Part shown: one piece after another, positions 10,097 through 20,325 of the stretch | Numbering within the stretch: the stretch's first letter is position 1 | Layout: every line of letters starts with the position of its first letter | From: Terfezia claveryi | Lineage: Eukaryota; Ascomycota; Pezizomycetes; Pezizales; Pezizaceae | NCBI GenBank assembly: GCA_015179025.1 | Contig: WHUX01000360.1 | Location: 1-38,016 of the forward strand | Reading direction: 5' to 3' | Length of the DNA: 38,016 nt | Program-made: the position numbers and the translations under genes | Notes under the pieces: model-generated | Databases searched by the model: none | Told to the model about the DNA's origin: nothing | What the model saw: only the letters and a program-made list of their open reading frames with translations

Positions 10097-10116
10097 TTGC
10101 TGACACTAGCAAGGGA
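10072..10116 (+). promoter_or_regulatory. Programmed -1 frameshift signal, Ty3-I gag/pol
   Basis: The slippery heptamer GGGAAAA at 10072-10078 sits in the gag frame as G GGA AAA. After a 6-nt spacer, TCCCTTGC (10085-10092) pairs with GCAAGGGA (10109-10116). A bulged C and a TAG/CTA extension carry the gag stop codon inside the stem-loop. Slipping -1 joins gag to the open pol frame. The identical layout occurs in element II at 30966-31010, while the spacer bases differ. Confidence 0.8.
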
Positions 10117-13100
10117 CCTATCATAGGTCATTTATCTTTGTCTGCGTTTTCTTTGCCTGCATCTATGTCTGTTGATGAATCTCGCTTGTTTGGCGAGCAT
10201 TTTGTAGTACCAATAACTGTTAAATTCAATGGTAAAATAGTGGTAATATCAGCTCTCATAGATTGTGGTGCTTCGGGGATAGCCTTCATTGATCAGACCT
10301 TCGTCAGTAAAAACTCCATACCAACCTCCAAGCTAAAGACCCCCCGCCTTCTTGATGTCATTGACGGCCGCTCTATCTCTTCTGGGGCTATTACCCACCT
10401 CGCGTGTCTGCCCAGTACCATTGGAGACCATTCGGAGGACCTCCCAATGTTCGTGACTAAACTAAAATATCCAATTGTCCTTGGGATCCTCTAGCTCAGA
10501 ATGCACGATGTGTCAGTCAGCTTCGGCTCTTACACCTTGCAATTCAACAGCCATTATTGCAGAACAAACTGTGGAGGTCCAAAAATCACCGTCACGGGGT
10601 TATGTGCATTACCACCTCCGATAATCCACCCAACCCAGGTGGTACACCAGCCTGCGCACATCAATGCTGCTCACTGCCCTACTCCCCCTGTTCAACCTCC
10701 CCCAAAGCCCCTGAATATTAGCTTTATTGGGGCAGGGGCTTTCGCTTACCTCACTAGGAGACACAAGCTGAAGGCGCATGCCCTTTCCATATATGAGGTG
10801 AACCTGGAAATTAATAAGACAAGGTTGAGGGAGGAATGGAAGTCCATGGTTCCAAGTGAATACCATGAATTCATTGACTTGTTCTCAGAGAAGGCCGCGG
10901 AGAAGCTCGCACCTCACCGACCATATGACCACACGATTCCACTGATAGAAGGTAAAACCCCCCCTTACGGCCCACTCTATGGAATGTCTAGACTGGAATT
11001 GGAAGCCCTGAAGAAGTACTTGGAGGAAAACCTCAACAAGAGCTTCATTCGCCATAGCTCCTCCCCAGCAGGTGCACCCGTATTGTTTGTGAAGAAATCG
11101 GATGGCTCCCTTAGGTTGTGCGTGGATTATCGCGGCCTGAATGAGATTACGGTAAAAAACAGGTACCCCTTGCCCCTGATCCAGGAGACATTAGCTAGGC
11201 TCTCCAAGGCCAAATGGTTCACCAAATTGGACCTGAGAGGGGCCTACAACTTGGTATGAATTGCTGAGGGGGAGGAGTGGAAAACTGCCTTCTAGACGCG
11301 ATATGGCCATTTTGAGTACAATGTGATGCCCTTCGGCCTAACCAACGCCCCCGCCTCCTTTCAGCACTTTATCAATGACACTCTGCGGGACTTTCTGGAT
11401 GTATTTTGCACCGCCTACCTGGACGATATCCTCATCTACTCGGATACCCTAGTGGAACACAAGATCCACATCCGGCAAGTGCTGGAGAAGCTGGAGCAGG
11501 CTGGGCTATACTTTAAGCCTGAAAAATGCGAATTCCACGTCCAAGAGGTGAAGTACCTGGGCTTGATCATAACCACGGAAGGTATTAGGATGGACCCCGC
11601 CAAAGTTGCTGCAATCCAAGAGTGGGAAACCCTAGCCAATTTGAAGGATGTGCAGGCCTTCCTAGGATTTGCCAACTTCTACCGCCGATTTATCCTGGAA
11701 TACTCAAGAATCGTGGCACCCCTGACAGCCTTGACGAAAACGAAGGTAGAAGCTGGCTCACACCTGACAAAAAGGGCCTTCCACTGGAATCCAGAAGCCC
11801 AATCCGCCTTCCAGAACCTCAAGGAAGCCTTCTGCTCAGCCCCAATCCTGGCCCATTTTGACCCTGATAGCGAGTGCATCGTGGAAACGGACACCTCCGA
11901 CTATGTCTCCGCCGGAATCCTGTCCCAGTATGTCGATGGAGTCCTCCACCCAGTGGCCTATTTCTCCAAAAAGCACTCCCCGGCGGAGTGTAATTACGAA
12001 ATCTATGATAAGGAGTTAATGGCCATTGTGCGAGCATTCGAGGAATGGAGACCACACCTGGAATCGGCAAAGGGGGTTATCGAGGTCCTCTCTGACCATA
12101 AGAACCTAGAGTACTTCACAACCATCAAATTGCTAAATCGCCGACAGGCTAGGTGGTCGGAATTCCTCTCTCGATTTAACTTCAAGATAAGGTATCGGCC
12201 TGGAAAGGCTGGGGGTAAGCCGGATGCACTGACCAGGAGATCAGGAGATCTCCCTAAAGGGAGGGATGAAAGGCTGAAGTACCAGAATCAGGTGGTACTG
12301 AAACCTGAAAATCTCGACCTAGCGGCCAATACCCTTGCGGATACGGATGCTGAAGCTGAAGCGGACCCCGAAGCAGATCCCCTCCTGCGGATATGACAGG
12401 CATATGCGGAGGACGACCTGGTTAAGAATATAATCGCCGCAGTGGAATCTGGACAGCGCCGTCACATCAAGATCTCCCTGGCTGAATACACTGTTCAGGA
12501 TGGCCTTCTATACCACCTGGATCGACTATACGTACCGGAAGGGGACTTGCGCCTCAGCCTGATCAGGGAACACCATGACACTTTAGCCGCTGGCCACCCT
12601 GGAGTAGCTAAAACCCTAGAGCTGCTAGCTAGGCAATACACCTGGATCGATCAGTGGAAAGATGTGGAAAGGTATGTGCAGAACTGCCATACCTGTAAAC
12701 GATCAAAGCCTACTCGCCATGCCCCCTACGGAACTTTGAAGCCCCTGGAGATCCCGGATCGGCCCTGGCAACACCTAACCATGGACTTCGTAACGGGGTT
12801 GCCGGAGGACTCGGGATTCAATGCTATCTTGATGGTAGTGGACCGATTGACCAAAATGAGGCATATCATACCTTGCCGTGATACCTGCTCTGCCTCGGAC
12901 CTAGCCAACCTCTACCTCAACGCCGTGTTCCGATACCATGGCCTCCCGAACTCAGTCGTCTCCGACCGTGGCCCCCAGTTCGTGTCTGAATTCTGGAAGG
13001 CATTCTGTGAGCTGCTGGGGATGGAAGTGCGTCTCTCTACGGCATATCACCCTCAAACGGATGGCCAATCAGAACGAATGAATGCCGTCATGGAGCAGTA

Positions 13101-13839
13101 TCTGCGGGCCTACATCAGCTATCAGCAGAACAACTGGGTATCCTTGTTGGCAACCTGTGAATTCGCAGCCAACAACCAGTTCTCTGAGTCGCTGAAAACC
13201 TCCCCATTCCTGGCAAATTATGGCTGGCACCCCCAGTTCGTGGACTCCCTAGTACCCCTGCAAAAAGTCAAGGAGAACGCCCCAGCCAAGAAATTCGCTA
13301 CAGAGATCGCTGAGCTATACTCCACATTGAAGGCTGAGCTGGGATATGCCCAAGCCAGGCAAGCAGAGTATGCCAACGGATCACGGTTGCCAGCCCCCAA
13401 ATATCAACCAGGGGATAAGGTGTGGCTCTCCAGCAGGCACTTCCGAACGGAACGGCCATCTCGCAAGCTGGATCACAAGTTCCTAGGCCCCTACGAGGTG
13501 TTAGCAGCTGTGGGCACTCATGCTTATCAGCTGAGGTTTCCCAAGGATATTAAGCGCCATCCGGTCGTTCATGTCTTGGAGATCGAGCCAGCCACCGACG
13601 ATCCCCTTCCCAGGCAAAAGCACCCCCCACCTCCTCCAGTGGTGATTGCAGATGAAGAGGAGTAGGAGGTTGAGGAGGTACTAGACTCAAGGAAACGCTA
13701 TGGACGAGTTCAGTATAAGGTCAAGTGGTTAGGGGATGAGGAAGCTACCTGGCAACCCGCAGAGGACTTGGAGAATGCGCAGGATTTGGTCGCCCTATTC
13801 CACCAGCAATACCCAAGGAAGCCTCGCCCAATAGAATGA
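10079..13839 (+). pseudogene. pol: Ty3-I Pol: protease, RT, RNase H, integrase, chromodomain (five stops)
   Basis: A single reading frame, -1 to gag. Aspartic protease motif ALIDCGAS at about 10240 (DCG instead of the usual DSG/DTG). RT has [18 protein letters not shown] (about 11090) and YLDD at 11416-11427. RNase H has [12 protein letters not shown] and SDHKNLEYF. Integrase has an HHCC zinc-binding region (HHDTLAAGHPG...CHTCK, about 12570-12700) and the D,D,E core (MDFVTGLP, SDRGPQF, AYHPQTDGQSERMN). A GPYEV motif follows at about 13490. The C-terminal chromodomain (YKVKWLGDEEATWQP, 13710-13770) would direct integration to marked chromatin. Stops: 10492, 11257, 11293, 12394 and 13663. Those at 12394 and 13663 also occur in element II. 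Confidence 0.93.
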
Positions 13840-14014
13840 TGTTGTGTCTTTTGAGAGTTATACGGTGGGGCCCGTCCGACTCTCGTTCTTCTCGCTCTTC
13901 TCGTTCTTCTTGTTGTTTGGAGTTGGAATCCTTGTCGTTGCCTTTGTTGTTGTTTCCTGTGTTGATTTTGCCGGTTATCGTGCCCAGGCCTCCTAGTCGC
14001 TGGAGCTCCAGCCT
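13840..14014 (+). other. 3' untranslated segment of Ty3-I
   Basis: T/G-rich non-coding DNA (TTGTTGTTTCCTGTG) between the pol stop and the polypurine tract. Element II carries a similar stretch at 34736-34922. No ORF is credited. Confidence 0.5.
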
Positions 14015-14024
14015 AAAGGGGGGA
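14015..14024 (+). promoter_or_regulatory. Polypurine tract of Ty3-I
   Basis: AAAGGGGGGA lies three bases before the 3' LTR and would prime plus-strand DNA. Element II has AAAGGGGGAA at the same place. Confidence 0.8.
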
Positions 14025-14484
14025 TAGTGTCACAACCGTGTTCTTAGTCTTGATTTGATACTCGAACAGGCTTGTTCGGGTGTCGTGCTGTTTTGACACT
14101 CAAATAGGCTTGTTCGGGTGTCGTCGATGGGTGATTGTTATCTTAGCTTCCAAAATAGGAATCTCGGAAAGGTTATTCCTTCCATGGCCTTGGCCTGGAA
14201 TCATGTATATATATCTTCGTCCCTCCGCCCTCTCGTTGGATCCCCATCCAACGTCTTGTATACCTAATACAGGATCTTGCCTCTCCCAACGCTTGTGCAC
14301 CTCCCTTGTGCACCCCCTTGTCTCGTGAACAGCTCTGCAGCATAGCTGCCTCCCTCCGACACACGCGGCAACTGCCTCCGCGTGTCTCGCGCCCCTTGCC
14401 CTCGGCCTCTCTTGCCTCTTGCCCTTGCCTTGTCCCTAGCCTTTCCCCAGATCACACACGTAACGCTCCTACGTGTGCGATTCC

Positions 14485-14780
14485 TGTTACGGCTGAGATT
14501 ATGCAGACCGGGCCGGCGCCACCCGATGGTGGGTGGCCTGAAGTCAACCCCGCTTTCCTATATATTTGCCCACGTCTTGTATCTAGTTCTTGTTCTCTAA
14601 GACTCAAGCGAAGTCTTGTATCGCTGGGTTACTTTACTTTATCGAATGAATCAGTCTATATTCTTCGCTATATGCTCCGTGTAGCCCAGTTAGGCCCGAG
14701 ACCAGTGATTATGCCTTCGCAGGCTCCAAATATATCGATATGCCGACAGATATCCCCATATCGCTGGCTCGCCCCTAACA
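14485..14780 (+). repeat. LARD1 5' LTR (296 bp)
   Basis: Runs from TGTTACGGCTGAG to GCTCGCCCCTAACA. A GC-rich dyad GCCACCCGATGGTGGGTGGC lies near its start. The TATA box TATATAT is at 14559-14565 and the primer segment AAGCGAAGT at 14606-14614. Confidence 0.93.
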
Positions 14781-14782
14781 TT

Positions 14783-14791
14783 ACTTCGCTT
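14783..14791 (+). promoter_or_regulatory. LARD1 self-priming PBS
   Basis: ACTTCGCTT starts two bases after the LTR and is the exact reverse complement of AAGCGAAGT at 14606-14614. Spacing and length are the same as in the Ty3 elements, but the sequence differs. Confidence 0.72.
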
Positions 14792-15029
14792 TGACAAAAG
14801 GGACCGGTGATTCTGGCTAATCACCCCTCCCTCGCTGACTACACTGTCGGACAGCCGGAATATGGCTAAAAGAGATGTCGCTGGATTATTTGGCTATATG
14901 AGCGACGTCGGAAATAATTATTTCCCCCTCCTATATGCTTATTAGCTTGTTCTAAATGACCTACTAATCCTATATTGAGATCTCCGGATCTACTAAGTCT
15001 TAGGTATCGAGCGACATGCTCAAACACCC

Positions 15030-15245
15030 CCTCGCCAGGCTTATAAGGCCCCGAACGAGCCTATAAGGCCCGAACGAGCCTATAAGGCCCCGAACGAGCC
15101 TATAAGGCCCCGAACGAGCTCAAAGCTCAAAAGCCCCGTCCGAGCTCAAAGCTCAAAAGCCCCGTCCGAGCTCAAAGCTCAAAAACCCCGATCGAGCTCA
15201 AAGCTCAAAAACCACGTTCGAGCTCGAAAGCTCAAAGACCCCCGC
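15030..15245 (+). repeat. Tandem repeats inside LARD1
   Basis: First come about four copies of a 21-bp unit, CGAACGAGCCTATAAGGCCCC. About five copies of a 25-26-bp unit built on GAGCTCAAAGCTCAAAAGCC follow. LARD2 carries related arrays, inverted, at 20870-21100. Function is unknown; they may be packaging or dimer structures, or simple slippage. Confidence 0.85.
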
Positions 15246-15845
15246 CTTGGGAAAAGACCCAAGCGAGTGCTACGAGCACACAAATGAACAAGACCCCCCC
15301 CTTGCACTGGCAAGTCGGGTTGGATAGCTGGGATAGCTGGGAAAGCATGCATTGAACCTTTTCCTGTGACGTTGGCTTTTTCCCACAGGGTTTTGCCGCG
15401 CAGAGGTTTTTAACGGCAATGGCATGTGGAATACCCCCCCTACCAAGATTACCCCGGATCTGCGGATCCTTCCAATGCCTAGATCTTCGGATCTATATAT
15501 ATGATACACCTCATGTTTAAGATATCCCGGATCTATGATCCATACATATGATGCACATCTTGTTCAAGATACCCCTCAAGATTACGGAAAGCGGATCGAT
15601 GGCAAGTCGCCAGAGAAGTGAAGCCACCCGGTCTGATGTTTAAGCATTGGCATGACGCCACTATGTTTGAGAGAATACCCCCGTCCTTCCGAGCCTCCCT
15701 ACAGGCCAAGGGTCCCCACAGAATGTGCAAGACTGTTTAGGCGCTATTATCGCGGACCAAGTGTCCAATATTGTCGTGGACCAAGTGTCCAATGTTGTCG
15801 GGGTTGACCAAACGCACGGAACACGCCCCATTGTCTATGCCGAAA

Positions 15846-15902
15846 ACATGAGCACGTGGATCAGAGGGATGGTGAAGTTGGTCGGTCGGGACGCCCTCTA
15901 GC
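15846..15902 (+). other. Conserved short peptide relic at the LARD 3' end
   Basis: The frame reads NMSTWIRGMVKLVGRDAL followed by a stop, just upstream of the polypurine tract. LARD2 has NMSTWIRGLVKMVGRDAL at the same place (18691-18750, minus). It is probably the last codons of a coding region lost from the LARD's autonomous ancestor. It is too short to call a gene. Confidence 0.4.
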
Positions 15903-15912
15903 AGAGGGGGAG
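15903..15912 (+). promoter_or_regulatory. Polypurine tract of LARD1
   Basis: AGAGGGGGAG lies three bases before the 3' LTR. LARD2 has the same run in the opposite orientation (CTCCCCCTCT at about 18681-18690). Confidence 0.75.
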
Positions 15913-15915
15913 TAC

Positions 15916-16211
15916 TGTTACGGCTGAGATTATGCAGACCGGGCCGGCGCCACCCGATGGTGGGTGGCCTGAAGTCAACCCCGCTTTCCTATATATTTGC
16001 CCACGTCTTGTATCTAGTTCTTGTTCTCTAAGACTCAAGCGAAGTCTTGTATCGCTGGGTTACTTTACTTTATCGAATGAATCAGTCTATATTCTTCGCT
16101 ATATGCTCCGTGTAGCCCAGTTAGGCCCGAGACCAGTGATTATGCCTTCGCAGGCTCCAAATATATCGATATGCCGACAGATATCCCCATATCGCTGGCT
16201 CGCCCCTAACA
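15916..16211 (+). repeat. LARD1 3' LTR (296 bp)
   Basis: No difference from the 5' LTR is seen on reading, which implies recent insertion. It is followed directly by the ATTCC duplication. Confidence 0.93.
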
Positions 16212-16274
16212 ATTCCCCTTTGCCACTGCTCCAGCGTACCCCTTGGTCGCCCTGTCCCTAGAGCCGTCATTACA

Positions 16275-18399
16275 CGGTGCACTATTCCTGCCATAGTTAT
16301 TACTTTGAACAATGTATTGATTCGTCTTGGTATTTGTCCATTCAGCGTCCCTACTGGTGCCTCATCCAATGCACGCTGTCTTCTTACCCATATCTAATTG
16401 TGTCTTTCCTTCCTGCGAAACTTCTCAGTATATCTAGCATTGTGCAAAATGAACCCTTCTCCATTGAATTTTGGCACTGGAATTTGAAGCATCCCATATG
16501 AATGAATTTCCTGAACTAACAGCCCGGTAGGGTCGGAATCTATGCTTTTAACTTCCTGCCTTAAAAACGCTTGCATTGTCAGCACTAAATCTAGTAAGCC
16601 GGTTACACGCTCCAGATCCTCAAGGCTGGGTATTAATCCCAACTCAATTTTCGCCCGCAACTTCAAGTAGACCTGTCCGACACCTGGCGTCACATCTCCG
16701 TTTTACCTAACCTGGTTCTATAGATTAAGTGTCAAGTCCTTCATAGCAAAAGTATGATCCCTCGTGTAGGTAGTAACTATTTGTGGTGTTGCATTAACCC
16801 TATTACTTCGACGGTAAGCATCCTTAAGGCCTTTATACATGGCTTCACTAATATCTGTAGAATATTGAGCTAGAGCCCCAAACTTCAGAATCTGTTCAGC
16901 ATAATGGGAAATTAAATAGACTTTTGGGAAATTGAAGTGCGCCCCTTCTTGTAAAATGTCATTCACCAATTCCCGATGGTGCAAGGTATTCTCTTGATGC
17001 ATCCTAACCTTTTTCGATGCTGTAAGGTCTTCAACCAATGATCCCGCTTGTTCCTTCAACAAATCCTTATGTGCTTCTGCAGCAGCCTTTCTTATTTTCT
17101 TATCAGCACGGAACCTCAAGAACACAGCTTTAGTTTCATGAAATACACGCAAATATTCTTGTAAATAAGAAATTGTCTTATCCGTATGACTAGAATACTG
17201 AGTCATGAGATAGAAGTCAGTGATGCTACGTACGCAGCGAATTGCTCAATTGAACTTCTGTACCTGACCTCCAGTAGGCCATAGTTGGTTGGCCTTCCAA
17301 CACAACGCCGCAGTAAATGTTCCAAGAATGACTTTACCAAAGTTCCGCATTTCCTTTCCCGACTATTGTGAAACAACTCGGTATCCCTTGGTTGGAACTG
17401 AAAATCCAGAGTAAGGAGGCAACCGATGCCAGACATAGTCAAACGCATTAATCCGCTCATGGTATTCTAGAAAACCTTGAATCCAATCCATTAAATGATT
17501 TAACACTCCTAGGAGGATATTGTGCAAAACATCTGCTCGAATGAGCTCAGGCGGATTTATATTTGGGACTGACCACAAGGCGTTTTTGATGTTTTTAACA
17601 CCGTTTGCTTTCAAACTGATAGCATCGGAATTGTTGTACATTGCGGCATAATTTTGATGTGAGTGAGCTGGATAACCACTTCCTGAATACTCACCAAGCT
17701 TCTCGACGGGGATTGTGCAAGAAGGGCAGCGGTTGTTTGCAATACCATAGATTGTAGCATTTTCCATATGGTCAGTGAGCCAACAAAAGAGCTTAGGAAA
17801 GCATAAGCGTACGTTCCCATCAGCACAAACCATCTCGTAGCCTTTCTGACATCTCGCGTCAGATAGCGGTTTCAGCAAATGCGCCAAAACATCGTGTATG
17901 GTTTGCAACGCCTGAATTTCCTGCATTTCTACCGAATACCCAGGTATTTTGTTGATTCGTTTCGGCCCAATCGGTAGCAGTGCAATTGGTATCCAGGCAT
18001 GCATCGTATGTATATTGCGTATGGAGCTTCCGATATTACCGATACTCATATAAACAGGCCATAACTTTTTGTCTCCAGAGAAATTCATTAGGTGAGTTTC
18101 ATCTGATGCTAGTAAAATCGGAACAAGTGTCCCGCCTTCGGATAGCAAAGCCTATCCATTTCAGTTAGTTGGATATCCGACATAGCACACAGAAATTGCT
18201 CACCTGAGTGTCTTCCCACCACTTTGCAGTATGGATTTCACTACATACTCTGTTCCCTTCATTGTCGTATTCTTGCCGCGGGCCCCAGGCCATCTCGCTG
18301 ACATAAACCTTTTGGCGTAGAAGGTACTTCACTGCTGCAATAATATTCCGATAATAAAAGGCCACCCCCTTGAGTAATGGGTAGTTCACTGTTCCTGAG
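16275..18399 (-). pseudogene. Plavaka copy A transposase, central segment
   Basis: The minus strand carries the bulk of the transposase between the Ty3-I and LARD2 insertions. Markers are AWGPRQEYDNEG, SDETHL (candidate first D, about 18095), the zinc-like CPSCTIP, ADVLHN (candidate second D, about 17535), SEAMYKG (candidate E, about 16850) and KDAYRRSN. Nonsense codons occur, for example after VVSQ (about 17372), near 17247 and near 16718. The intron is at 18152-18203. The end duplications are CGGTG (16275-16279) and CTGAG (18395-18399). Confidence 0.88.
18152..18203 (-). other. Intron of Plavaka copy A
   Basis: A 52-nt intron with GTGAGC donor, CTAACTG branch-like site and ATAG acceptor on the minus strand. 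It joins WWEDTQ to the LLSEGGTLVPIL exon. It is the intact counterpart of the copy B intron into which Ty3-II inserted. Confidence 0.75.
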
Positions 18400-18676
18400 T
18401 GTTAGGGGCGAGCTAGCGATCACGGTGATATCTGTCGGAATATCGATATATAGAGTGCACGAAGGCATAATCACTTGCTCGGGCCTAACTGGGTGCACAA
18501 TGTGCGAAGAATAATAGCTTCATTCAAAGTAACCCAGCGATACAAAACTTCGCTCGAGTCTTAGAGAGCAATAGCTAGATACAAGAAGTGGGCATATATA
18601 TAGGAAAGCGGGGTTGACTTCAGGCCACCCACCGTCGGGTGGTACCGGCCCGGTCTGCATAATCTCAGCCGTAACA
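18400..18676 (-). repeat. LARD2 3' LTR (277 bp)
   Basis: On the plus strand it reads TGTTAGGGGCGAGC...GCCGTAACA. The TATA region (CATATATATAGG) is near 18593. The primer segment, read on the minus strand, is GAGCGAAGT at 18547-18555. Confidence 0.92.
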
Positions 18677-19543
18677 GTACTCCCCCTCTGCTAGAGGGCG
18701 TCCCGACCGACCATCTTCACCAACCCTCTGATCCACGTGCTCATGTTTGAAGGCATAGACAGGGGCTGGCCCCGACAACATTGGACACGGTGGTCCGACA
18801 ACATTGGACACGGTGGTCCGACAACAGCGCCTAAACAGTCTTGCACATTGGCCTGTAGGGGGGTTCGGAAGGACGGGGGTATTCTCTCAAACATAGTGGC
18901 GTCATGCCAGTGCTTAAACATCAGACCGGGTGGCTTCACTTCTCTGGCGACTCGCCATTGATCCGCTTTCCGTGACATGTGGATCAACTGATCCGGGGTA
19001 TCTCAAACATGAGGTGCAACATATATGTTCTGGTCCGTTCCGGGATTCCAGGCCATACCGGTATGGACCGGGCCGTTCCAGGATTGCCCGGGCCATACCG
19101 GTATGGCCCCCCATACCGGTATGGACCGGGCCGTTGCGAGATTGCGAGATTACCCAGGCCGTTCCGGGATGGCATAAATATTCATATCTTCTTATATTTC
19201 CTTACGCATTTGGCCTAACCAACGTAAATCATTTGATGCTATATTCCTAGATTCATGTCTACCTTAACCTCTACCCTCTACGCAGTCACCATCCCATTCC
19301 AAACTCCAACACAAATGGTCTCCCAGCATAGCCGCGCTTGTTCTTGTAGTTCACCTGCATTATATGCATTTTGAAATAATCCATTTTATTCTCACAATTA
19401 TCTAATAAGGCTATCTAACACGCTGCGCCCCAAAACCCCCATCTGTACCAGCCTTCACATCCGCGTCCCTAGAATCCTAGATTCGCCGTCCATATGAGCC
19501 TGCAATTCACTGTCCATATTAGCCTGGATATCCGCTAGAATTG

Positions 19544-19796
19544 AGCAAGCAAATCAGCCTAGAATCGAGCGAGCAAATCAGCCTAGAATCGAGCGAGCAA
19601 ATCAGCATATAATCGAGCGAGCAAATCAGCATATAATCGAGCGAGCAAATCAGCCTAGAATCGAGCAGCAAATCAGCATACCATCGAGCGAGCAAATCAG
19701 CCTAGAATCGAGCAAGCAAATCAGTGAGAAAATGAGCGAGCAAATGAGCGAGAAAATGAGCGAGCAAACCAGGGTAGAATTGAGCGAGCAAAATTA
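19544..19796 (+). repeat. 24-bp minisatellite in the LARD2 insertion
   Basis: About ten copies of a unit built on GAGCGAGCAAATCAGC plus CTAGAATC or ATATAATC. They lie head to tail and degenerate at the right end into GAGCGAGAAAAT. Confidence 0.85.
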
Positions 19797-20078
19797 TTTG
19801 GAAGGAATGAACAGGAGAAAAGCTCTAAGTCCCAGCCGGGCACACCTTGGAAATAGGGACTTGCCGTGTCTTGCCGCCAGCCATTACAGTCGGATCGACT
19901 GGCGCTGCCTTAAAACCAGATTACATGTCTTACCTACAATCATCCCGCCGCGTCGGTTGGGGCTCCTCCTGCAATTGGCAAAACCTAGCACAAAGGAGGA
20001 AATACCCATATATGGGAAACGAATGAGAAGACAAACATATAGAAATGATGGCTTTTCGGCCTCTATATATGCATGCAA

Positions 20079-20325
20079 TTCATGCTTCCGCTGGCTCTAG
20101 ATATTGGTGTTTTGCATGCTTCCGCTGGCGCTATATATTGGTGGTTTTCATGCTTTCGCTAGCTCTAGGTATTGGTGTTTTGCATACTTCCGCTGGTGCT
20201 ATATACTGGTGTTTTGCATGCTTCCGCTGGCGCTATATATTGGTGTTTTTCATGCTTCCGCTGGCTCTGTATATTGGTTTTTTCATGCTTTTGCCAGCTC
20301 TAGATATTGGTGTGTTTCATGCTAG
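20079..20325 (+). repeat. 34-bp minisatellite in the LARD2 insertion
   Basis: About seven copies of a unit containing CATGCTTCCGCTGGC and TATATTGGTGTTTT. The long open frames across it are a by-product of the repeat. Confidence 0.85.

Larger units (their letters stand above)
14485..16211 (+). mobile_element. LARD1: non-autonomous LTR retrotransposon (1727 bp)
   Basis: Two 296-bp LTRs, which look identical by eye, flank 1135 bp of non-coding DNA, with 5-bp target duplications ATTCC at 14480-14484 and 16212-16216. It has a TATA box, a self-priming PBS and a polypurine tract but no gag or pol. It is the same family as LARD2. Identical LTRs make it one of the youngest insertions in the window. 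The autonomous helper is not visible. Shared priming architecture with the Ty3 elements suggests a chromovirus helper (inference). Confidence 0.9.
8380..16274 (+). mobile_element. Ty3/gypsy chromovirus element I, complete, with LARD1 nested in its 3' LTR
   Basis: Order: LTR, self-priming PBS, gag, -1 frameshift, pol (protease, RT, RNase H, integrase, chromodomain), polypurine tract, LTR. Without LARD1 it is about 6.2 kb, the same as element II. A 5-bp target duplication flanks it. Priming type and chromodomain point to the Tf1/sushi-like branch of fungal chromoviruses (inference). Nonsense codons in gag and pol make it non-autonomous. The LTRs differ from each other, mostly by transitions. 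Confidence 0.95.
14028..16274 (+). repeat. 3' LTR of Ty3-I, split by LARD1
   Basis: The two parts, 14028-14484 and 16217-16274, together give a 515-bp LTR matching the 5' LTR. LARD1 and its duplicated ATTCC interrupt it at a point where the 5' LTR reads GCGATTCCCCTTTGCC (about 8830). Differences from the 5' LTR are mostly C/T and G/A. Confidence 0.92.
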
